Positions 1 to 7,406 of a stretch of 64,000 nt of DNA are shown piece after piece. The position numbers and the translations under genes were made by a program. The stretch is from Streptococcus mitis (GTDB lineage: Bacteria > Bacillota > Bacilli > Lactobacillales > Streptococcaceae), in the NCBI RefSeq assembly GCF_946190375.1, contig NZ_CAMIAF010000004.1, positions 1 to 64,000 on the forward strand, given 5' to 3'. The notes beneath the pieces were generated by a model, which was not told where the DNA came from, made no database searches, and worked only from the letters and a program-made list of their open reading frames with translations. Position 1 is the first letter of the stretch. Every line of letters begins with the position of its first letter.

Positions 1-4
1 TATC

Positions 5-33
5 AAAAAAGAAAGGACAAATTTCGTCCTTTC
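5..33 (-). terminator. Rho-independent terminator of the amino-acid ABC operon
   Basis: An 8-bp perfect stem (GAAAGGAC / GTCCTTTC, positions 11-18 and 26-33) with a 7-nt loop is followed on the minus strand by six U residues. It lies just beyond the stop codon of the substrate-binding gene and ends that operon. Confidence 0.8.
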
Positions 34-46
34 TCGATCTTAGCTT
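7..46. repeat. 40-bp direct repeat, copy 1 (terminator plus flank)
   Basis: This 40-bp stretch recurs at 2430-2469 with only two mismatches, both in or next to the hairpin loop. The match extends past the hairpin into the non-structured flank (CTCGATCTTAGCTT), so it is common descent and not just two similar terminators. The copies bracket the ABC transporter operon and the RUP element. Confidence 0.8.
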
Positions 47-85
47 TTCTTCAACCCACTACAGTTGACAAAGAGCCGTAAAAAC

Positions 86-925
86 TCAATCTCTACTTTT
101 CACTTCTTTAGTTGCCACATCTTCTCCAAACCATTTTTGGCTGATTTCCTGGAACTTCCCTTCTTGGTATAGTTGAACAAAGGCCTGGTTTAAAGCTTGC
201 AGTAATCTTTTATCAGCTGGTCTAACTCCGACTGCAAAGGATTCACTTTCAAATCCTGCTGAAAAGACATTGTAGTCATTTAATATACCCTCAGACTGGA
301 GATAGTAATTAGCATACACTCGGTCAATCAACAAGGCATCAATCCGGTCATTTTTCAAATCAATCAAGGCTTCATTGAAACTCTGATATTGATTGGCCTT
401 CTGCTCTTTAACACGATTTTTCAGTAAATCTAGCTGGGCTTCAAAGTCTAGATAACCAGAGGATCCGGCTTGGGCTCCCAAGGTCTTATCCTTCATATCC
501 TCTACTGAATGAATTTGATGGCTTTTCTTAGCAACCAGAACCTGCTGATTTTCCATATATGGAATGCTAAAGGCAACCTTCTCTCGGCGTTCATCAGTGG
601 CAGAATAGCCATTCCAGATGGCATCTATGGTTCCATTTTGCAGTTCCGTTTCCTTCATATCCCAGTCAATTGGCTGAAATTGAATCTTAAAACCTAATTT
701 TTCAGAAACTGCTTGTGCTAAGTCAATATCAAAGCCCGTATATTGGCCATTCTTTTCCTCAAATCCCATGGGTACAAAGGTATTATCAAAACCAATGGTT
801 ATACTGCCTTGCTCTTGATACTTATTCCAGTTATCCTGCTTTGGATCGCTAGCCTTCTGAGTACAAGCAGTTAAAAAGAGAGTCAGGAGCGAAACCAACA
901 CTAAAGCAATTTTCTTATTAGTCAT
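86..925 (-). CDS. Polar amino-acid ABC transporter, substrate-binding lipoprotein
   Basis: A 279-aa solute-binding protein that presents an amino acid to the permease and ATPase encoded just upstream. The N-terminus is a lipoprotein signal with the lipobox LTAC (Cys at about residue 20), so the mature protein should be lipid-anchored on the outer face of the membrane. The rest is the family 3 fold typical of polar amino acids (GFDNTFVPMGF and the GQYTGFDIDLA segment near the front). I chose the ATG at 925 because GGAGG lies 6 nt upstream; a GTG two codons earlier is less well placed. It is the last gene of a three-gene operon, 9 nt after the ATPase gene. It resembles the pneumococcal protein named AatB; the exact substrate (cystine, arginine, glutamine or other) cannot be read from sequence. 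Confidence 0.93.
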   Translation of the reverse strand: MTNKKIALVLVSLLTLFLTACTQKASDPKQDNWNKYQEQGSITIGFDNTFVPMGFEEKNGQYTGFDIDLAQAVSEKLGFKIQFQPIDWDMKETELQNGTIDAIWNGYSATDERREKVAFSIPYMENQQVLVAKKSHQIHSVEDMKDKTLGAQAGSSGYLDFEAQLDLLKNRVKEQKANQYQSFNEALIDLKNDRIDALLIDRVYANYYLQSEGILNDYNVFSAGFESESFAVGVRPADKRLLQALNQAFVQLYQEGKFQEISQKWFGEDVATKEVKSRD

Positions 926-934
926 TGGCACCTC

Positions 935-1564
935 CTACTTGGGCTCAACCTTGAGAATCTGATCTGCGATATTTTCAGCGAATTGTAAATCGTGGGTAAC
1001 CACAATCTGCGTCATCCCAAGTTCCCTATTTTGCAAGATCAATTTTTCCACTTCCAAGCGCAATTCTGGATCTAGGGCAGAAGTTGGTTCATCATAGCCA
1101 ATGATTTCTGGATCAATCATCATAGCACGCGCCAAGGCCACACGTTGCTTTTGCCCACCTGATAATGAGAATGGATAGGCGTCTGTGTGCCCTGCCAGTC
1201 CCAATTGCTCCAAGAGACCTCGCGCCTTCTGCTCAGCCTCATCCTGCTTCATTCCCATTGTTTTCACAGGCGATAAGGTCAAATTGTCCAGAACTGATAA
1301 ATGAGGGAAAAGTTGAAAATCTTGGAATACAAATCCTAGTAGATTGCGCTTCTCCAATTCATCCAGTTCTAAAGGTTCTTCATTATAAAAGATTTGCCCT
1401 GAATCAATAGTTTCAAGACCCGCAAGCATACGTAAGAGAGTTGTTTTACCTCCACCAGAAGGCCCAACGATAGCCAGGATTTGCTTTTCAGGAATTTTTA
1501 GACTGAAATTGGATAAAATTTGCTTTTCACCAAATCCCTTATTGATATTTCGTAATTCTAACAT
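935..1564 (-). CDS. Polar amino-acid ABC transporter, ATP-binding protein
   Basis: A 209-aa ABC ATPase of the GlnQ/HisP type that powers uptake through the neighbouring permease. Visible motifs are Walker A GPSGGGKTT near residue 34, the Q-loop in FVFQDFQLFPH, the signature LSGGQKQR near residue 133 and a Walker B ending in IIGYDEPTSALDP. At 209 aa it is shorter than the usual 240 aa because it stops soon after the switch histidine (VVTHD). The start has AGGAGG 6 nt upstream. It is the middle gene of the permease-ATPase-binding protein operon. The Walker B reads GYDEP where a more hydrophobic residue is usual. Confidence 0.94.
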   Translation of the reverse strand: MLELRNINKGFGEKQILSNFSLKIPEKQILAIVGPSGGGKTTLLRMLAGLETIDSGQIFYNEEPLELDELEKRNLLGFVFQDFQLFPHLSVLDNLTLSPVKTMGMKQDEAEQKARGLLEQLGLAGHTDAYPFSLSGGQKQRVALARAMMIDPEIIGYDEPTSALDPELRLEVEKLILQNRELGMTQIVVTHDLQFAENIADQILKVEPK

Positions 1565-1573
1565 GGCAACCTC

Positions 1574-2215
1574 CTATCTATAATAACTGTACTTCTTCTC
1601 AACTTTTTTGGCAAGAATGGTCACAATCCCAATCAAAATCAAGTAAATAGCACCTGCCAAGAACATCGGAACCAGGCTAGCATCACGGTTGGCAGCTGTT
1701 CGACTAGCCAAGATAAGATCTGAAATTCCTAGAGCATAGACCAGAGAAGTATCCTTGACCAAACTCATAACCTCATTAAAGACACTAGGAAGAACAATCT
1801 TGGTCACTTGAGGCAAAATAATATAGCGCACTGTGTCAAAGGGACTAAACTTCAAGACTTTGGCAGCCTCATATTGACCTTTAGGAATGGTATCAATTCC
1901 CCCACGAAAGATTTCAGCAAAGTAAGCCGCATAATTCAACACAAAGGCAATGATAGCCGCAGGAAGACGGTCCAAACGAATCCCAATACTTGGCAGCACA
2001 TAATAGATAAAGATTAATTGCAAGAGCAAGGGTGTGCCTCGCATGATCCAGATATAAATGTTAATCAGATGATGGAGGAGCTTCCAATGGACTTGCAAGG
2101 CAAAGGCAATCAAAACACCCAAGGGAATAGAAAAAATCAAGACCAGTGCAAAAACCTGTAAAGTCATGCTTGCACCGCTCAATAAACTCGGTAATATCTC
2201 AAACAAATAAGACAT
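1574..2215 (-). CDS. Polar amino-acid ABC transporter, permease
   Basis: A 213-aa membrane permease of the HisMQ/GlnP family, first gene of the operon. It has about five transmembrane segments and the cytoplasmic EAA loop (YEAAKVLKFSPFDTVRYIILPQ, about residues 136-157) that couples to the ATPase. The start at 2215 has a strong AGGAGG 8 nt upstream. One permease gene with one ATPase suggests a permease homodimer, which is common in this family. The promoter is well defined upstream (2245-2273). Confidence 0.94.
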   Translation of the reverse strand: MSYLFEILPSLLSGASMTLQVFALVLIFSIPLGVLIAFALQVHWKLLHHLINIYIWIMRGTPLLLQLIFIYYVLPSIGIRLDRLPAAIIAFVLNYAAYFAEIFRGGIDTIPKGQYEAAKVLKFSPFDTVRYIILPQVTKIVLPSVFNEVMSLVKDTSLVYALGISDLILASRTAANRDASLVPMFLAGAIYLILIGIVTILAKKVEKKYSYYR

Positions 2216-2244
2216 ACTGACACCTCCTAAAAATAATTGCTCCT

Positions 2245-2273
2245 ATTATAGCATAAATAAACTAAATAACCAA
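2245..2273 (-). promoter_or_regulatory. Sigma-A promoter of the amino-acid ABC operon
   Basis: On the minus strand: TTGGTT at 2273-2268, a 17-nt spacer, and TATAAT at 2250-2245 preceded by TG (extended -10). It gives a short leader of about 25 nt to the permease gene. Confidence 0.75.
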
Positions 2274-2310
2274 CTATTTTTGTAAAAAAATTCTTTTTCA
2301 ATAGAAAAAA

Positions 2311-2418
2311 TACAGTGTCTTGAAGCTAGAATAGGACAACACGACTTATAAAGCCTTGTTAGTCATTTGATTTGAATTTCCTAGTCTATTTGTTTATATT
2401 CCATTTCAATATATTATA
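2311..2418. repeat. RUP-like repeat element (about 107 bp)
   Basis: The segment begins TACAGTGTCTTGAA and ends in an AT-rich TATA. Its length and internal text (CACGACTTATAAAGCC, TCCTAGTCTA, ATTCCATTTCAATA) match my memory of RUP, the 107-bp pneumococcal repeat thought to be mobilised by IS630-Spn1 into TA sites. It has no coding capacity. It sits between the ABC operon promoter and the terminator of the obg operon, about 40 bp upstream of the -35 box. The 2216-2519 gap holds this element, the promoter and the terminator only. Confidence 0.7.
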
Positions 2419-2429
2419 ATTTATAAGTG

Positions 2430-2456
2430 AAAAGAAAGGACAAATTTTGCCCTTTC
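2430..2456 (-). terminator. Rho-independent terminator downstream of obg and the 51-aa gene
   Basis: GAAAGG (2434-2439) pairs with CCTTTC (2451-2456); on the minus strand the hairpin is followed by UUUUCACUU. It lies about 65 nt beyond the stop codon of the 51-aa gene. Confidence 0.65.
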
Positions 2457-2469
2457 TCGATCTTAGCTT
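2430..2469. repeat. 40-bp direct repeat, copy 2
   Basis: Near-identical partner of positions 7-46 (38 of 40 bases). It includes the terminator hairpin and the same flanking CTCGATCTTAGCTT. See copy 1. Confidence 0.8.
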
Positions 2470-2519
2470 CTATTTGTTATAGTTAACTTGACTGATAATT
2501 GGAGTTTTATCTTACGTAT

Positions 2520-2675
2520 TTAAGATGGATTTTCCTTTTTAGTTCGTGCTAATCTCAGGGCACGATTTGGATTGAAACGATTAAATAGTTCTTCCAATTT
2601 CTTTTCATTCCAAAGGTCTGCGGCGGAAACGAAATTGCCATCCGCATCTCGGAAAGATATCGGTTTATCTCCCAT
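2520..2675 (-). CDS. Conserved small protein of 51 aa downstream of obg
   Basis: A 51-codon ORF beginning MGDKPISFRDADGNFVSA and ending RTKKENPS. It is charged and polar with no transmembrane segment or signal. The ATG at 2675 follows the obg stop codon by 9 nt, so it is read as the last gene of that operon, ahead of the terminator at 2430-2456. I recall a protein of this kind next to obg in pneumococcus but know no function. The codon pattern looks like real coding sequence (a continuous hydrophilic protein with a plausible motif FRDADG) and no other frame competes. Confidence 0.75.
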   Translation of the reverse strand: MGDKPISFRDADGNFVSAADLWNEKKLEELFNRFNPNRALRLARTKKENPS

Positions 2676-2684
2676 ACTAGTCTC

Positions 2685-3995
2685 CTAGTCTACAAATTCA
2701 AACTCAAATTTACCAATGCGGACCAAGTCCCCATCCTTAGCACCACGCGCACGAAGAGCTTCATCAACTCCCATACCACGAAGCTGGCGAGCAAATTTCA
2801 TGACTGATTCGTCACGATCAAAGTTGGTCATATTAAAGAGTTTCATCAGTTTTTCACCAGAAAGCACCCATGTTGCATCGTCATCACGACTAATTTCAAA
2901 GGCTTTTTCTTCCTCGTCAAAGCCGTAGTATGCTTCTTCTTCCATATCTGACTCGTCATAGAGCAAAAATTCTGGTGTCTTGTCTAACAATTCAGCTGTA
3001 GCATCCAAAAGCGTAGCCAAACCTTGCTTAGTCAAACCAGAAATTGGGAAGATAACTGGTAACTCTTCAAATTCATCGTAGTTTTCAGCCAATTTTTTCT
3101 TAAATTCTTTAAGATTTTCTTGACTCTCAGGCATGTCCATTTTGTTGGCTACGATAATCTGTGGACGCTCCATGAGACGAAGATTGTATGACTCCAACTC
3201 CTTGTTAATGGCAAGATAATCCTCATAAGGATCACGGCCTTCGCTAGCTGACATATCAATGATGTGAAGGATGACACGTGTACGCTCGATGTGACGGAGG
3301 AACTGAGTTCCCAAACCAACACCTTGACTAGCACCTTCAATCAAACCTGGTAGATCGGCTACTGCAAAGGATTCACCTGATTGGGTACGAACCATACCTA
3401 GATTTGGCACAATGGTCGTAAAGTGGTAGGCACCAATTTTAGGTTTAGCTGAGGTAATAACACTTAAAAGTGTTGATTTCCCTACAGATGGGAAACCTAC
3501 TAAACCGACATCTGCCAAGATTTTTAGTTCCAATTGTAACTCACGTTCCTGACCTGGTTCTCCATTTTCAGAGATTTCCGGTGCAGGATTTTTTGGTGTC
3601 GCAAAGCGGATGTTTCCACGTCCACCACGACCACCGTGGGCAACGATAAATTCTTGACCATGTTCAATCAAATCTGTCAAAACCTTGCCAGTCTCTGCAT
3701 CACGAACAGTCGTACCTTGTGGTACTCGAACTCTAAGGTCTTCAGCACCACGACCATGCATCCCTTTGGTCATTCCTTTCTCACCAGAATCAGCCTTGAA
3801 TTGGCGATTATAGCGGAAATCCATGAGGGTACGTAAACCTTCATCTACAACGAAGACGACATTGCCTCCACGACCACCATCACCGCCCCAAGGACCGCCA
3901 TTAGGGACATATTTTTCACGGCGAAAGGCAACCATGCCATCACCACCATTACCAGCCTTGACCTTGATCTTAGCTGTATCTAAAAACATACTCAT
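2685..3995 (-). CDS. obg: Obg/CgtA family GTPase
   Basis: A 436-aa essential ribosome-associated GTPase involved in late 50S assembly and stress signalling. The glycine-rich Obg fold comes first ([14 protein letters not shown] and [14 protein letters not shown]), then the G domain with P-loop GFPSVGKST near residue 165, the DLPG switch II and the NKMD specificity motif, then the C-terminal OCT domain found in Firmicutes. The start MSMF has only a weak purine-rich SD. No promoter is visible between it and the terminator at 4012-4036, so expression may depend on read-through from the glycolipid operon upstream. The 51-aa gene follows 9 nt after its stop. Confidence 0.97.
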   Translation of the reverse strand: MSMFLDTAKIKVKAGNGGDGMVAFRREKYVPNGGPWGGDGGRGGNVVFVVDEGLRTLMDFRYNRQFKADSGEKGMTKGMHGRGAEDLRVRVPQGTTVRDAETGKVLTDLIEHGQEFIVAHGGRGGRGNIRFATPKNPAPEISENGEPGQERELQLELKILADVGLVGFPSVGKSTLLSVITSAKPKIGAYHFTTIVPNLGMVRTQSGESFAVADLPGLIEGASQGVGLGTQFLRHIERTRVILHIIDMSASEGRDPYEDYLAINKELESYNLRLMERPQIIVANKMDMPESQENLKEFKKKLAENYDEFEELPVIFPISGLTKQGLATLLDATAELLDKTPEFLLYDESDMEEEAYYGFDEEEKAFEISRDDDATWVLSGEKLMKLFNMTNFDRDESVMKFARQLRGMGVDEALRARGAKDGDLVRIGKFEFEFVD

Positions 3996-4011
3996 TTTTT
4001 CTTCTCACTTT

Positions 4012-4036
4012 AAAAAAGGGCTGGGAAATCCCAGTC
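4012..4036 (-). terminator. Terminator or attenuator between the DUF4044 gene and obg
   Basis: CTGGGA/TCCCAG forms a short hairpin (about 4022-4035) and the minus strand continues CCCTTTTTT. It separates the cpoA-led operon from obg. No separate obg promoter is seen, so partial read-through is likely. Confidence 0.6.
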
Positions 4037-4058
4037 ACTAAATTTTCTTGAATCTATT

Positions 4059-4193
4059 TTATAGATTACTGAGGGCACCAATTGCAGTTGCAAAAATTCC
4101 CAATAAACTTGCTACTAGCATGATAATCACGATAAATAAGGTTATTTTCTCAAACATAGTTTTTTTACGATTTCCATTATCTCCAAATGCCAT
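4059..4193 (-). CDS. Small single-pass membrane protein, DUF4044 type (44 aa)
   Basis: A 44-aa protein, MAFGDNGNRKKTMFEK followed by one long hydrophobic segment (about residues 17-41, ITLFIVIIMLVASLLGIF...), ending ALSNL. A positively charged N-terminus before the helix predicts an inside N-terminus. The ATG at 4193 has GGAG 6-9 nt upstream. It fits the short DUF4044 family of streptococci, whose function is unknown. It lies between the PspC-domain gene and obg in the glycolipid operon. Confidence 0.8.
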   Translation of the reverse strand: MAFGDNGNRKKTMFEKITLFIVIIMLVASLLGIFATAIGALSNL

Positions 4194-4251
4194 TTTTATC
4201 TCCTTCATTACATTCTATTTTCTATTATCTTAGCATGAATTGAGCTAGTTT

Positions 4252-4443
4252 TCAATAGTCACTTGCTACTGGCGCAATAATCCATAAAATGATATAAGCT
4301 ACAACTCCTGCTCCATAACAAAAAGCAAGAACACCCCATATTACGCGAACAATAGTAGGATCCATATCAAAATAATGGGCTACCCCAGCACAAACACCAG
4401 CAATCTTTTTATCACGACCGCTTCTCATTAATTGTTTTTTCAT
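4252..4443 (-). CDS. PspC-domain small membrane protein (63 aa)
   Basis: A 63-aa protein with the PspC signature: KKIAGVCAGVAHYFDMDPT, then an amphipathic turn and one hydrophobic helix (WGVLAFCYGAGVVAYIILWI). In other bacteria PspC-type proteins sense envelope stress; here the isolated domain has no known partner. I chose the ATG at 4443 because AGAGGA lies 6 nt upstream. An in-frame ATG at 4467 would overlap the preceding glycosyltransferase gene. The placement directly after two glycolipid synthases suggests an envelope role, which is inference. Confidence 0.88.
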   Translation of the reverse strand: MKKQLMRSGRDKKIAGVCAGVAHYFDMDPTIVRVIWGVLAFCYGAGVVAYIILWIIAPVASDY

Positions 4444-4456
4444 ACTGTTCCTCTTT

Positions 4457-5782
4457 CTATTCTTCATGGTCTTTCCAATAATCTCTTATGCTGATCAACT
4501 GTGTTTTTGAAGCCTTCAGCATGCGTCTAGAGCCTTTTACGGGTACAGCAACCACCTGTTGAGGTAGATACAAAACTGTTTTAAAAATACGCTGACTGAC
4601 CGTGTCATCTTTTGCTAAATCTTTCTGGAAGTTATTTGAAATAATGGCATCCAGATAAAACTCATGCACTCGTTTCCCAAAGTTCTCAGCTGAAATCTCG
4701 TACAACTTCTCTGATAAAGTATGCTCATTCATGTCTGGTGTTGCAATCAGGGCTTCCAAAATAGCACCAGCCAAATCATGTTCTCCATAGTACAAGGTTC
4801 CAAACATTTTATCACTGATAAGATTGTCCAGATAAGGATTTCCGTGAGCAATGACAGGTGTTCCACTGGCTAAGCTTTCCAAGTATGTCAAACCTTGGGT
4901 TTCACTTGTCGATGCTGAAATAAAGAAATCTGCTGCCTTATAGTAAAGAGCGGTCTCACTAGGAGCAATCATCCCTGTAAAGACAACGGAGTCTTGAATC
5001 TCTAGTTTCTGGGCTTGCTTTTTGAGATCATCCAGATAAGGACCGTCCCCAGCTACCACCAGTTTAACCTTGTCTTCTTCTTTCAAAACTTCTGCAAAGG
5101 CTGCTAGTACTGCTTGAATATTTTTTTCATAGGAAATTCTGGAAAGGCTAAGCAACATCTTTTCATCATCTTGAATCCCTAGTTTACTACGTAGTTCTTT
5201 TAGATTTTCTTGCTTGATTTCTGGACGCTCAAACTTGGCTAATTCAATCCCAGTAGGAATGACCCGCTTTTCAACCTTGACTTTATAGTCAGATAGCAAG
5301 TCTCGGACAATCTCACTAGGGCAAATCACCCCATCCACATCATGCAAAAAACCTCTGACCAGATACTTGACCATACTAGGACGAATCAACATCCCCTTCG
5401 CAATATAATGCACGTAGTCTTCGTATTGGGTGTGATAGGTATGGATGACTGGAATCTTCAATTCACGCGCAATCCAAATTCCCAACAAGCCAAGAGAAAA
5501 TTCTGTCTGAGTATGGATAATATCCAGTTGATATTGTTTAGCAATTTCAAGCGCCTTACTAAAACCTCGATAGGCAAAGCGGCGATCTTTAAAAGCAAAA
5601 AAGGGAACACTTGGAATGCGGATAATTTGCCAATCTTCATAACGATTGACATCCTTATCTGTTGTCGTAAAGATAAAAACAGCATGTCCCTGCTTTTCAA
5701 GTTCGGTTTTCAAGGTTCGAATACTGGTCGCCACACCTGAAACCTGAGGAAAATAGGTATCTGTAAATAAACCAATTCGCAT
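4457..5782 (-). CDS. Glycosyltransferase family 4, probable glucosyl-diacylglycerol synthase
   Basis: A 441-aa GT-B fold retaining glycosyltransferase. The N-terminus MRIGLFTDTYFPQVSG with VATSIRTL is the acceptor-side signature of GT4 lipid glycosyltransferases, and the C-terminal half carries the nucleotide-sugar motif (SETQGLTYLESLASGTPV, about residues 300-320, with the E-x7-E pattern). In pneumococcus the gene next to cpoA is assigned to synthesis of monoglucosyl-diacylglycerol, the first membrane glycolipid and a lipoteichoic acid anchor precursor. That assignment is from the family, not visible here. The SD is GAGG 7 nt upstream. It begins 15 nt after cpoA ends. Confidence 0.9.
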   Translation of the reverse strand: MRIGLFTDTYFPQVSGVATSIRTLKTELEKQGHAVFIFTTTDKDVNRYEDWQIIRIPSVPFFAFKDRRFAYRGFSKALEIAKQYQLDIIHTQTEFSLGLLGIWIARELKIPVIHTYHTQYEDYVHYIAKGMLIRPSMVKYLVRGFLHDVDGVICPSEIVRDLLSDYKVKVEKRVIPTGIELAKFERPEIKQENLKELRSKLGIQDDEKMLLSLSRISYEKNIQAVLAAFAEVLKEEDKVKLVVAGDGPYLDDLKKQAQKLEIQDSVVFTGMIAPSETALYYKAADFFISASTSETQGLTYLESLASGTPVIAHGNPYLDNLISDKMFGTLYYGEHDLAGAILEALIATPDMNEHTLSEKLYEISAENFGKRVHEFYLDAIISNNFQKDLAKDDTVSQRIFKTVLYLPQQVVAVPVKGSRRMLKASKTQLISIRDYWKDHEE

Positions 5783-5797
5783 AGATTACCTCACTTT

Positions 5798-6841
5798 TTA
5801 CTTTCTCCCTAAAGCGGCTTGTTTCTCATAAAAGTCCAACCAGATTTGTAACAGATGCTCTTCTGAATACTCTCTAGAAATATTCTTAGCTTTTTCTTTC
5901 AAATCTTTTAAAGCAGCAGGATTTGCTTGATATTCCAGAATAGCCTCTTTCATCTCTTCTCTGTCTGCTGTCGCCCGATAATTCCCCTCTAAAATCACCT
6001 TATAAAGATCTAAATCACGCAACATAATAGGAGCTTCACAACTGGCAGCCTCTAAAATCGTCATCGGAAAGAGCTCATTATAACTAGGCAACAAGAAAAG
6101 GTCCGCTAGGGCATACAATTCGCGCATCCGCTCTGGTGAGACAATACCTGGAAAAATCAAATTTTTAGGGGGATTCTCCATGATTTTCTTGTAACGTTCA
6201 TAACCATCTGTCATACCACCAAAAGAGAAACCACCTGCCCAGATAAAGGTAATCTGAGGCAATTCCTCAGCCAGACAGATAAAGTCATCAATCCCTTTAC
6301 GTTTCTGAACTTGCCCAGCACCTACTACGATAAACTGTTTGTCACTAAGACCTAGCTCTGTACGCAGTCTCGCTACCTCTTCCTGTGGAAGAGGATGCCA
6401 TTTTTCCTTGTTTACAAAGTTAGGAATATAAGTCACTTTTTCACGTGGAATACCAGCTGCCACCAAATCCTCGATAAACATAGGATTGACCACCACCAAG
6501 TGCTCCATCCGGTTGTAAAAAGAAAATACGTAGTGTTTAACAATTCCCTTTAAGAAAAATGGAATTTTCAAACTCCCCTCAAGTGTATCAGGCAAGAAGT
6601 GCACATAGCCAATTTTCCTTCCTGAGCGTTTCTTTTGGAATGTTGATAAATAATAGGGGAAATCAATTGTATGAAAGTGAGTCACATCTGCCTCTATTGG
6701 AAGATTTTCTGTAACAATCAATTGGTCCTTGGCATCACGGTGAAGAAGACGAACTAATTCACGATAAGCACCTGAAACTCCTTGTCCTGCTACTTTCTCA
6801 CTTGAACTTAACATATTGATGCGTAATTTCTTTTTTTCCAT
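5798..6841 (-). CDS. cpoA: CpoA-type glycolipid galactosyltransferase
   Basis: A 347-aa GT4 family glycosyltransferase that in pneumococcus converts glucosyl- to galactosylglucosyl-diacylglycerol; mutations there alter piperacillin susceptibility and membrane lipids. Visible features are the N-terminal MLSSSEKVAGQGVSGAY acceptor region, VGAGQVQKRKG near the domain linker, and the donor-site ELFPMTILEAASCEAPIM with E-x7-E. I chose ATG 6841: it gives the family length, and only 7 nt separate it from a perfect extended -10 box. The longer reading frame to 6880 would start upstream of the promoter and is not credible. There is no SD, so the mRNA is probably leaderless. First gene of the glycolipid operon. 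Confidence 0.93.
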   Translation of the reverse strand: MEKKKLRINMLSSSEKVAGQGVSGAYRELVRLLHRDAKDQLIVTENLPIEADVTHFHTIDFPYYLSTFQKKRSGRKIGYVHFLPDTLEGSLKIPFFLKGIVKHYVFSFYNRMEHLVVVNPMFIEDLVAAGIPREKVTYIPNFVNKEKWHPLPQEEVARLRTELGLSDKQFIVVGAGQVQKRKGIDDFICLAEELPQITFIWAGGFSFGGMTDGYERYKKIMENPPKNLIFPGIVSPERMRELYALADLFLLPSYNELFPMTILEAASCEAPIMLRDLDLYKVILEGNYRATADREEMKEAILEYQANPAALKDLKEKAKNISREYSEEHLLQIWLDFYEKQAALGRK

Positions 6842-6848
6842 AACTACT

Positions 6849-6857
6849 ATTATATCA
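6849..6857 (-). promoter_or_regulatory. Extended -10 promoter of cpoA
   Basis: On the minus strand TGATATAAT (6857-6849), a perfect TGnTATAAT. No good -35 hexamer lies at 16-18 nt. The hexamer ends 7 nt before the cpoA ATG, which places the expected transcription start at or one base before the start codon. Confidence 0.75.
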
Positions 6858-6887
6858 TTTTCTTTGAATAAAATCAGCAAAAGAAAG

Positions 6888-6940
6888 GAGAGACTGGAGG
6901 AAAAGAGGGGGAAATTTCCTCACTTTTCCAAGGGTCTCTC
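6888..6940 (-). terminator. Long imperfect hairpin ending the dnaG-rpoD-DUF59 operon
   Basis: GAGAGAC (6888-6894) pairs with GTCTCTC (6934-6940). Inside it GGAAAAG/CTTTTCC and GAGG..GGAAATTTCC..C pair again, giving a stem of about 22 bp with bulges. The minus strand continues CCTTTCTTTT, so it probably terminates the sigma operon after the BOX element. The U-tract is imperfect. Confidence 0.6.
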
Positions 6941-6957
6941 ACATGCTTTTATATGTT

Positions 6958-7065
6958 TATACTCAATGAAAATCAAAGAGCAAACTAGGAAGCTAGCCGC
7001 AGGCTGTACTTGAGTACGGCAAGGTGAAGCTGACGTGGTTTGAATTTGATTTTCGAAGAGTATTA
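6958..7065 (-). repeat. BOX element, A-C type
   Basis: On the minus strand it reads boxA (TACTCTTCGAAAATC, CCACGTCAGC, CCTTGCCGTA) followed directly by boxC (GCCTGCGGCTAGCTTCCTAG, GATTTTCATTGAGTATA), with no boxB. The ends are complementary (TACTC..GAAAATC with GATTTTC..GAGTA), so the element folds into a hairpin. Its first bases TAA form the stop codon of the DUF59 gene. It is 108 bp. Confidence 0.92.
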
Positions 7066-7392
7066 CTTAATGCCTAGGGCAATGCGTGCATAGCGACTCA
7101 TTTTTTCAACTGTCCAGGCTGGATACCAAACCAATTTAACCTCAGTATCCGTTACTTCTGGTACCTCTGTCATGGCATCATAAATCTGGTCCGTCAAAAG
7201 GTCAGCTAGGGGACAACCCATAGTTGTCAAAGTCATATCAATCTCTGTTTGCCCTGTGTCGCCATCAAAACGAATCTCATAAATCAAACCAAGATTGACA
7301 ATATCGATTCCCAACTCAGGGTCGATGACTTCTTCCAAGGCTGTTAAAATCCGTGTTTTGATATTTTCAATTTGCTCTTCTGTATAAGCCAT
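7063..7392 (-). CDS. DUF59/MIP18-family iron-sulfur assembly protein (SufT-like)
   Basis: A 109-aa single-domain protein of the PaaD/SufT/MIP18 family, which helps deliver Fe-S clusters. The family signature is clear: VIDPELGIDIVNLGLIY near residues 25-41, then the conserved Cys in TTMGCPLADLL, which is the likely functional cysteine, and VELVW-like VKLVWYPAW. I chose ATG 7392 (GAGG 6 nt upstream) over an ATG four codons earlier. Its stop codon TAA is the outermost triplet of the BOX element at 6958-7065, so the C-terminus abuts the repeat. It follows rpoD by 14 nt and is the last gene of the dnaG operon. Confidence 0.9.
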   Translation of the reverse strand: MAYTEEQIENIKTRILTALEEVIDPELGIDIVNLGLIYEIRFDGDTGQTEIDMTLTTMGCPLADLLTDQIYDAMTEVPEVTDTEVKLVWYPAWTVEKMSRYARIALGIK

Positions 7393-7406
7393 ATTTATCC
7401 TCACTC

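Noticed and set aside
5342-5740. 132-aa plus-strand ORF inside the glucosyltransferase gene
   Set aside because: Antisense shadow with no initiation signals.
6842-6880. Longer CpoA reading from 6880
   Set aside because: Its first codons lie upstream of and across the extended -10 promoter, so they would not be in the mRNA.
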